Below are positions 32,773 through 39,097 of a stretch of DNA of 39,097 bases, piece by piece; within the stretch, counting starts at the first letter, position 1, and each line of letters starts with the position of its first letter. The position numbers were made by a program, and so were the translations under genes. The stretch covers positions 1 to 39,097 of the forward strand of contig JAGWQH010000053.1 in assembly GCA_028870115.1 (NCBI GenBank), in the 5' to 3' direction. The DNA is from Candidatus Methylomirabilota bacterium. Its GTDB lineage: Bacteria; Methylomirabilota; Methylomirabilia; Methylomirabilales; Methylomirabilaceae. Below the pieces are notes generated by a model. The model was not told the origin of the DNA. It made no database searches and was given only the letters and a program-made list of their open reading frames with translations.

Positions 32773-33866
32773 GTCCTGTGGAGATCCTCAACCGGACGAT
32801 GGTCGCGGCGGTGCTTCACGGTCCGCAAGATGTGCGGTTGGAGGAGGTGCCGATTCCTCCGATCGGCCCGAAGGAGCTCCTGGCCCGGGTCGAGGCCGCC
32901 TCGATCGATTTTACGGACCGCAAGGTCTATCTGCGTGGATCGCATCCGATGATTAAGATTCCCGGGCTCTTCGGGCATGAGTGGGCCGGGGTTGTGGTGG
33001 CGCGAGGGGAGCAGGCCGATGTTCGGTGGCAGCCGGGAATGCGGGTGGTTGCCGCGAACTCGGCCCCTTGCACCGATTCGGAGCCGTCGGCCCGTTGTCG
33101 CGCGTGCCGGTGCGCTCGTCAGGGTATGTGCGAACGACTGCTGTACAACAACGGCGCCTTCGCCCCCTACATTCGTATCCCTGGACGGATCACGGAGGTG
33201 AACCTGTATGAGCTACCCGCGCAGGTTCCCTTTGAGGAGGCGGCCCTGGCTGAGCCGCTCGCCTGCGTCATGCACGCCGTTCGCCGCGTGCAGATCTCCG
33301 ACGGCGATCGTGTCGCCATCGTGGGCGCCGGACCGATCGGCCTGATGTTCATCGCCGTCCTACGTAACCGTTACGGGCGATCGATTCGCCTCGTCAGCGT
33401 AGATCATCATGAGGATCGTCTGACGTTAGCGAAGAGCTTCGGCGCCGACGCGGCGTTGAACACCGCCGGAGGGTCGGAGAATGCGAGCCTGCTAGCGGCA
33501 TTGGGAGTCGATAAGGCCGATGTCGTCATTGAGGCGGTGGGAAGCGCGCAGGCGTATCAGGACGCGTTTGAGGGGGTGGGTCGGGGCGGCACGCTGGTGT
33601 CGTTCGGGGGAGCGGCCAAGGGCGCTGTCCTTCCTCTCGACCTACATCGATTACATTACGAGGAGATTCGGATCATCCCGATCTACCACCATACTCCGGC
33701 TGATTTCGCCAATGCCGTCCATGCCATCGCTCATCGCGAGGTTCCGGTAGGCAGCCTCATCACTGCCCGTCTCCCTCTCATGGAGTTACCGAGAGCGCTC
33801 GAAATGGTGCAGGAGCGGAGTACCCTGCGAACGATCCTGTTTCCGTGGGATCAACTTGGCGTCTGA
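32769..33866 (+). CDS. Medium-chain dehydrogenase with an altered catalytic zinc site
   Basis: This 365-aa protein is homologous to the preceding dehydrogenase, with the same fold and motifs (GHE at 69-71, E162, nucleotide fold VGAGPIG). At the position of the catalytic zinc Cys it has Asp (D47, ASIDFTD versus ACGLCGSD). The structural lobe keeps cysteines C101, C110, C113, C115 and C121 but with a longer spacing. Asp could still bind zinc. Tandem, overlapping genes suggest that the two enzymes act on related substrates or form a heteromer; both are inferred. The gene is followed by 164 bp without a gene. Confidence 0.88.
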   Translation: MSPVEILNRTMVAAVLHGPQDVRLEEVPIPPIGPKELLARVEAASIDFTDRKVYLRGSHPMIKIPGLFGHEWAGVVVARGEQADVRWQPGMRVVAANSAPCTDSEPSARCRACRCARQGMCERLLYNNGAFAPYIRIPGRITEVNLYELPAQVPFEEAALAEPLACVMHAVRRVQISDGDRVAIVGAGPIGLMFIAVLRNRYGRSIRLVSVDHHEDRLTLAKSFGADAALNTAGGSENASLLAALGVDKADVVIEAVGSAQAYQDAFEGVGRGGTLVSFGGAAKGAVLPLDLHRLHYEEIRIIPIYHHTPADFANAVHAIAHREVPVGSLITARLPLMELPRALEMVQERSTLRTILFPWDQLGV

Positions 33867-33941
33867 GAAGGGTCAGGGAAGTCCTGCGCTGTGTGACCCC
33901 ACACGTATAGAGCAAGATGGAAGAAAACGCATAAGAAAGTG

Positions 33942-33970
33942 TTGACAAGATCAGCCGACAGCGATAAGGA
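33942..33970 (+). promoter_or_regulatory. Possible promoter before the cysteine-containing unknown gene
   Basis: TTGACA (33942-33947) and TAAGGA (33965-33970) are separated by 17 bp. The -10 match is weak. The next gene starts at 34031. Confidence 0.35.
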
Positions 33971-34030
33971 TAGTGCGGATTCAGGCAGTCATGAGGCGGC
34001 GGCGCGCTTGCGGATAGCCTACTCGTCGGC

Positions 34031-34630
34031 ATGGTGAAGAAATTGGCAAATGAAACTGAGCAGATAACACTAATTCCGACGGCTTCGTTATCGGTCGTTG
34101 CGCACGAGAAACGATTAGTGATGCCGGCGCGTACGAGCCGGCACGAGCCGATCCGGGGTCGAGTAGAAACTGCTTCACCGAAGTTGCGTTTTCACCATTA
34201 TCGCGGTGTGCAGTGGATCCTGGCAGGTGGGCCGATGGCAGAGGCTTATGTCCCTGTCGTTGTTCATGACGACTGCCGGGGCTGTCTGGTGTGCGGTCGC
34301 ACCACCGAGTGGTTCATGGAGTTCGCGCGGTTGGCCTGTCGTCTCACGGGGATCAACCTTCGTGACTGCCTTCACTGGGGCCATCTGTTCGACAATCCAA
34401 AGCCGCTGATTGTCCCCACCTCAAACTTGCTCCGTTGTAACAAGAACGCGCTAGCGAGGCTGCGTGAGAGTTACTTCAGTCTCAGCGAGTGCTCCCGTCC
34501 TGCCCTGTGGAAACTCTGGCCATCGGATCAAGTCCTTTCACAAAGCGAGCGGTTTGAAGACCGGCTGACCATCGTGAGCCGGATGGTTGAGCTTTGGGAG
34601 GATGGACAGTACATCGGCTGGCCAAGCTAA
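34031..34630 (+). CDS. Unknown protein with a compact cysteine motif
   Basis: This 199-aa frame has no recognised domain. Its most notable feature is HDDCRGCLVCGRTTEWF (about 79-95), with three cysteines in a CxxCxxC pattern, and further Cys at CRLTG, RDCLHWG, LRCNKN and SECSRP. The pattern could bind metal. There is no convincing ribosome binding site at 34031, so the true start may be internal (for example ATG at 34121). It ends 13 bp before the stop of the convergent penicillin-binding protein gene. I cannot assign a function. Confidence 0.55.
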   Translation: MVKKLANETEQITLIPTASLSVVAHEKRLVMPARTSRHEPIRGRVETASPKLRFHHYRGVQWILAGGPMAEAYVPVVVHDDCRGCLVCGRTTEWFMEFARLACRLTGINLRDCLHWGHLFDNPKPLIVPTSNLLRCNKNALARLRESYFSLSECSRPALWKLWPSDQVLSQSERFEDRLTIVSRMVELWEDGQYIGWPS

Positions 34631-34643
34631 GCAGCCGCAATTC

Positions 34644-36863
34644 TCACTTGAAGAAAAACTCCTGGATGGCGCTTTTGTCGTCAGAGGTGGTGGGACGCCC
34701 GGATGGGTAGTTTACCCATATGGATGTCACGTTCTCCGGCACAGGGAACTCTTCTGATGGAGTATCCTTGAGGGCTCGTTGCATGAAACGGGTCCAGATG
34801 GGCACGGCGAGGGTAGCGCTCGATTCGTGCGGTCCAAGCGATCGCTTGGTGTCATAGCCAACCCAGACCCCCGCGACGAGATCGGGTGTATACCCGATGA
34901 ACCAGGCATCGGTCGCCGCCTGAGTGGTTCCCGTTTTACCCGCGACAGGTCTTCCCAGAACGCGCGCTCGTGACCCGGTCCCCCGCTCGACGACGCCTTT
35001 TAGGACGTTGGTTAAGATAAACGCCGTCTCCTCCCTCATCGTCTGCTGGCCTGCCGGAACGTGCTCTTCCAGAAGCGCCCCTTTGTTGTCTACCACCTTC
35101 CTGATGCCATAAGGTGGAAATCGGATTCCTGAATGCGCAAACACACCGAAGGCTGAGACCATCTCCGATAATGTAACCTCCGAGACACCGAGGGCCAAGG
35201 CATATTCCCTCCGTAGCGTACTCGCGATTCCGAGGTTATGGGCCAACTCGATGACCGGATCGACTCCGATCCGCTCGATGAGCTTCACCGCGACGACGTT
35301 GATGGAGTGCTCGAGTCCGTATCGTAATGTGGTCTGGCCGCGGAACTTCCGGTCATAGTTCTCCGGGCTCCACTCGGTTCGTTTGCCGTCCACGAGAAGC
35401 GGGTAGCGTACAGGCGCATCATTGATGATTGTAGAAGGGGTGAGGCCGCGATCGAAAGCAGCGGCGTAGACAAAGGGTTTGAAGGCGGAGCCGGGCTGTC
35501 GCCTAGCCTGGAGGGCGCGATTGAATTTGGATCGCTCGAAGTCGTACCCACCTATCATCGCCTTGATACCGCCATTCCTCGGATCGATGGCGAGAAAGGC
35601 GCCCTCAATCTCGGGATCTTGTTCGAGGTTCAGATCGAGAGTCTTTTTTTGTTTATTGACGCTCAAGACCTGAACCTTCACCTCCATACCGATCTGAAGC
35701 TGCTGGCGCGGTTGCGACGGATCCAACCAGGGTATCTTGTCAAGGACAATGTCGCTCTGATACCCACCGACCTGAACCGTAATCGCCTTTGGCAGAATCT
35801 TTGTGACTGTTGCACTGAGGATCTCACCTGCCTTCGGGATAAGGTACGAGGGAGAGCCTTTGCGGGACACTGTGGCGGTTGAGGATCGTGTATGAGGAGC
35901 GCGAAAGCCTCTGGCCTTGTCGATCTCACGGAGTCCTTCGATCAGAGCCGCCTCCGCGCTCCGCTGCGCGCCGATGTTCAGCGTCGTGTAGACCTTCAAG
36001 CCGCCATGGTATACGGCGTATGTGCCATATGTCTCTTCCAGTTGCTGGCGGATATACTCGACGAAGTAAGGGCCGAGGTTTCGAGTTTTCTCGAACGGGA
36101 ATTCGTCGAAGGTGACGGCGAAAGCGGAAGCGGCCTGCTGATTGGTGATGAACCCTTGCTGAGCCATTCGGGTCAACACATGGTCCCGGCGGCGTATCGC
36201 CCGTTCCTTGTCGGTGATGGGAGAGTAGTAGTTGGGAGCCCGCGGCAGTCCGGCGAGGGTTGCAGCCTCGGCGAGGTTAAGCTGATCCACCGACTTCTTG
36301 AAGTAGGTGCGGGCAGCAGACTCCACCCCATAAGCGCCGTGTCCGAAGTAGACCTGATTGAGATAGAGTTCAAGGATCTTCTCTTTAGAGTATCGTTTCT
36401 CGATTTCGATCGCGAGGACGGCCTCCTTGATTTTTCTGGAAAGATGTTTCTCAGGGGTCAGGAGCAGTAGCTTCGCCAACTGTTGCGTGATGGAACTTCC
36501 GCCCTCAACGGGGCGCAGGGCCCAGAGATTGACCAGCAGTGCTCGGGCGATGCCTCGAAAATTGATTCCGCGATGCTCGTAGAACTGGGCGTCCTCGACT
36601 GCGATAAGCCCATTGATCAGATGGCGAGGGATTTTGTCCAGCGAAACCCAGAAACGTTTCTGTTCGAAGAGGGCGGCAAAAGGTTCATCGTGATCCGAAT
36701 AGAGTGTGGTCACTAGGCTGGGCTGATATTCCTCAAGTGCCTCAAGTGTCGGCAGGTCCCGGAGGAACGTAACAAACAGGCCTCCGAGGACTCCTGATGA
36801 GATAGCCATCAGTAGCAGGAGGGACCAGATTATAGCTACGGTAGGTCGAGAGGGTTGTCGCAT
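34644..36863 (-). CDS. mrcA: Class A penicillin-binding protein 1A
   Basis: This 739-aa bifunctional enzyme polymerises and cross-links peptidoglycan. It has an N-terminal membrane helix (about 10-32), a GT51 glycosyltransferase with E90 in AVEDAQFYEHRG and GGSSITQQL (121-129), an OB-like insertion domain (about 345-415) and a transpeptidase with S459-AF-K462, S520-I-N522 and KTGT (643-646). All catalytic motifs are intact. The insertion domain is typical of the PBP1a (MrcA) branch. It converges on the unknown gene ending at 34630. On the minus strand TTGAGC-N18-CAATAT lies upstream as a weak promoter candidate. Confidence 0.95.
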   Translation of the reverse strand: MRQPSRPTVAIIWSLLLLMAISSGVLGGLFVTFLRDLPTLEALEEYQPSLVTTLYSDHDEPFAALFEQKRFWVSLDKIPRHLINGLIAVEDAQFYEHRGINFRGIARALLVNLWALRPVEGGSSITQQLAKLLLLTPEKHLSRKIKEAVLAIEIEKRYSKEKILELYLNQVYFGHGAYGVESAARTYFKKSVDQLNLAEAATLAGLPRAPNYYSPITDKERAIRRRDHVLTRMAQQGFITNQQAASAFAVTFDEFPFEKTRNLGPYFVEYIRQQLEETYGTYAVYHGGLKVYTTLNIGAQRSAEAALIEGLREIDKARGFRAPHTRSSTATVSRKGSPSYLIPKAGEILSATVTKILPKAITVQVGGYQSDIVLDKIPWLDPSQPRQQLQIGMEVKVQVLSVNKQKKTLDLNLEQDPEIEGAFLAIDPRNGGIKAMIGGYDFERSKFNRALQARRQPGSAFKPFVYAAAFDRGLTPSTIINDAPVRYPLLVDGKRTEWSPENYDRKFRGQTTLRYGLEHSINVVAVKLIERIGVDPVIELAHNLGIASTLRREYALALGVSEVTLSEMVSAFGVFAHSGIRFPPYGIRKVVDNKGALLEEHVPAGQQTMREETAFILTNVLKGVVERGTGSRARVLGRPVAGKTGTTQAATDAWFIGYTPDLVAGVWVGYDTKRSLGPHESSATLAVPIWTRFMQRALKDTPSEEFPVPENVTSIWVNYPSGRPTTSDDKSAIQEFFFK

Positions 36864-37086
36864 ATGCCACGTCTTTAAGTATTTGATATTGTGGGGCGAT
36901 TACTGCAACGCTCAATATACGAACGACGACAGGTACCACTATAACAGAGGGCTTACGCCCTCACAAGCATCGCCGCGCTCGCCTCTGCGCTGAGGTCAAA
37001 AGGATATGAGGAAGACGGGTTTGGAGTTGCGGTGAGACCGCTATTATGCTAGAAAGGCAATCACCAACTTCGCGGAGAAATCACAG

Positions 37087-38334
37087 ATGAATGATGCAAA
37101 AGCACAAGCCCATGAGCAACTTTGTGCCCTCCGGCGTGGTGCCGTGGAGATTGTTTCCGAAGCAGAGCTGCTTGAGAAACTCGAGCGCTCACTGCGGACT
37201 GGCGTCCCGCTCCGCATTAAGCTTGGCGCCGATCCCTCAGCGCCGGATCTGCACCTAGGCCACACAGTCGTCCTGAGGAAACTACGCCAGTTCCAGGATC
37301 TTGGCCATCAGGTGATATTTCTCATCGGTGATTTCACCGGAATGATCGGCGACCCGACGGGTAGATCAGAGACTCGTAAGCCACTGAGCGTCGGGGAGGT
37401 TCAGACTAACGCGGAAACATATAAGAGACAAATATTCCGAATCCTTGATCAAAGTCGGACCGAGATCCGTTTCAACAGTGAGTGGCTGAGTCAAATGAAC
37501 TTTGCCAACGTGATCCGTCTGGCGGCACAGTACACGGTGGCTCGGCTTCTAGAGCGAGACGATTTTCAAAAGCGATATCGGGAGGGACGCCCCATTGGTG
37601 TCCATGAGTTCCTCTACCCGCTGGCTCAAGGGTATGATTCGGTAGTGCTCCGGGCCGATGTCGAATTAGGCGGCACCGATCAGAAGTTTAACCTCCTTGT
37701 GGGACGGGATCTGCAGCGGGCTCATGGGCAGGAGCCACAAGTTGCGCTTATCACGCCTCTGCTTGAAGGAACCGATGGGGTTCAAAAGATGAGCAAAAGC
37801 CTCGGCAACTATATCGGGATTGATGAGCCTGCGAGGGAGGTGTTTGGGAAGGCTATGTCGATTCCGGACGAACTCATTGTGAAATATGCCGAACTGGTGG
37901 CCGGGATGTCGCCGGAGGCTGTAGAAGCGATGGAAAAGGGGCTAAAGCTCGGCACGCTTCATCCCAGGACCGCGAAAGTAGAATTGGCTAGGAAGCTGGT
38001 CGCGCTTTACCGTGGAGCGCAGGCCGCCGAAGAGGCGGCTATTGAGTTCGATCGGATCTTCCGGGAAAAGAAACTGCCGGATGAGATCAGTACGTTCACG
38101 ATTGTAGATGAGATAGTGGCCGTGGATCTCGTCTGGTTAATTAAGGAATCAGGGGGGACGATGAGCCTCTCGGAAGCTAGAAGGCTCCTCCGCCAGGGTG
38201 GCGTCAGTCTCGATGGAGAAGTCGTACGAGATGAACATGCCAAGGTGCCGATGGACCGGGAGCATGTGCTGAAGGTAGGAAAGCGTTTTTATCGAAGAGT
38301 AAAAAAGAGCGTCCTACCCCAAAAAAACACTTGA
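37087..38334 (+). CDS. tyrS: Tyrosyl-tRNA synthetase
   Basis: This 415-aa class I synthetase charges tRNA-Tyr. It has the HIGH-type motif HLGH (56-59), KMSKS (234-238) and a C-terminal S4 RNA-binding domain (about 345-410, [22 protein letters not shown]). The HLGHT start is of the TyrZ/TyrRS type found in many Gram-negatives. GGAG lies about 9 nt upstream. It is immediately upstream of the rRNA operon, whose first promoter overlaps the end of tyrS by a few bases. The upstream gap 36864-37086 contains the hairpin GAGGGC-TTAC-GCCCTC (36947-36962) and no gene. Confidence 0.97.
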   Translation: MNDAKAQAHEQLCALRRGAVEIVSEAELLEKLERSLRTGVPLRIKLGADPSAPDLHLGHTVVLRKLRQFQDLGHQVIFLIGDFTGMIGDPTGRSETRKPLSVGEVQTNAETYKRQIFRILDQSRTEIRFNSEWLSQMNFANVIRLAAQYTVARLLERDDFQKRYREGRPIGVHEFLYPLAQGYDSVVLRADVELGGTDQKFNLLVGRDLQRAHGQEPQVALITPLLEGTDGVQKMSKSLGNYIGIDEPAREVFGKAMSIPDELIVKYAELVAGMSPEAVEAMEKGLKLGTLHPRTAKVELARKLVALYRGAQAAEEAAIEFDRIFREKKLPDEISTFTIVDEIVAVDLVWLIKESGGTMSLSEARRLLRQGGVSLDGEVVRDEHAKVPMDREHVLKVGKRFYRRVKKSVLPQKNT

Positions 38335-38360
38335 CAGCCATAACACCATTGCTGTAGTGT
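38331..38360 (+). promoter_or_regulatory. rRNA operon promoter P1
   Basis: TTGACA (38331-38336), an 18-bp spacer and TAGTGT (38355-38360). The -35 overlaps the last bases of tyrS. Confidence 0.6.
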
Positions 38361-38370
38361 ACGGACTCTG

Positions 38371-38422
38371 CTATTCAATATTTGCCATTGACGCTTTATG
38401 CACGATGCTCTATATTGAATAG
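38371..38422 (+). promoter_or_regulatory. rRNA operon promoter P2 framed by an inverted repeat
   Basis: TTGACG (38388-38393), a 17-bp spacer and TATATT (38411-38416) form a near-consensus promoter. CTATTCAATAT (38371-38381) and its exact complement ATATTGAATAG (38412-38422) flank it; the right arm covers the -10. This could be a regulator site or, in P1 transcripts, a leader hairpin. Confidence 0.7.
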
Positions 38423-38460
38423 AGATGTGACACCCGTCAAAACTGCCGGGTTTTCATTGC

Positions 38461-38472
38461 TGCTCTTTGACA
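38461..38472 (+). promoter_or_regulatory. boxA antitermination site of the rRNA leader
   Basis: TGCTCTTTGACA differs from the E. coli rrn boxA TGCTCTTTAACA at one position. It would load NusB-NusE for antitermination. Confidence 0.8.
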
Positions 38473-38572
38473 ATAGAATATCGTTGCTACTGACTTGAGG
38501 GCGAATGAAGTCGGCCAGAGCGGGTGATCCGGAAACGGGAGCCCGCTTCGAGGCGAATACCTCGTACGTTTC

Positions 38573-39097
<525 letters not shown>

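Noticed and set aside
33891-33904. Terminator GTGTG-ACCC-CACAC after the second dehydrogenase
   Set aside because: The stem is only 5 bp and no T tract follows.

Overview
The window looks like a chromosomal segment of a GC-rich Gram-negative-type bacterium, most likely from phylum NC10 and close to Candidatus Methylomirabilis. Three things point there: the 16S rRNA 5' part at the right end, a quinol nitric oxide reductase, and the general gene repertoire. The assignment rests on recognition of the sequence, not on a database comparison, so it is an inference.

Layout. (1) 61-8220, minus strand: a heavy-metal RND efflux operon. It runs from a promoter at 8191-8220 through a small secreted protein, czcC, czcB, czcA, a small membrane protein and an outer-membrane-type protein to a perfect hairpin at 61-92. 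A compound inverted-repeat element (1751-1894) sits inside it. (2) 8234-11541, minus strand: a tightly overlapping chain of a Mut7-C protein, fmt, rsmB and a PASTA protein (translation initiation and rRNA modification). (3) 11.6-23.2 kb, plus strand: an accessory island with a PIN toxin plus a 58-aa antitoxin, a complete type I restriction-modification operon (hsdM-hsdS-fic-hsdR), a CopG/PIN toxin-antitoxin pair bracketed by 83% identical 54-bp repeats, and a quinol-dependent NO reductase. About 40-bp imperfect direct repeats, each holding a promoter-like TTGACA-N17-GARAAT, bracket the whole island. (4) 23.3-33.9 kb, plus strand: a secreted protein, then housekeeping genes: pheT (without pheS), a coiled-coil protein, zapA, a 6S RNA, RNase Y, a YmdB-type phosphodiesterase, folD, a small unknown protein, a DUF971 protein and two medium-chain dehydrogenases. 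(5) 34.0-39.1 kb: a cysteine-containing unknown protein, a class A penicillin-binding protein (minus strand), tyrS, and the start of the rRNA operon with two promoters, a boxA and the first ~525 nt of 16S rRNA.

How it fits together. Methylomirabilis is known for NO dismutases (Nod), which are altered qNORs. The enzyme here keeps every canonical catalytic and quinol-site residue I can align, so I call it a true NO reductase and not a dismutase. The FolD enzyme has lost the two residues that in relatives hold the 2'-phosphate of NADP, which suggests changed cofactor use. The most unusual structural features are the repeat-bracketed island, the fic gene within the hsd operon with three TATCGCGAC copies before hsdR, and the inverted repeat that overlaps the second rRNA promoter.
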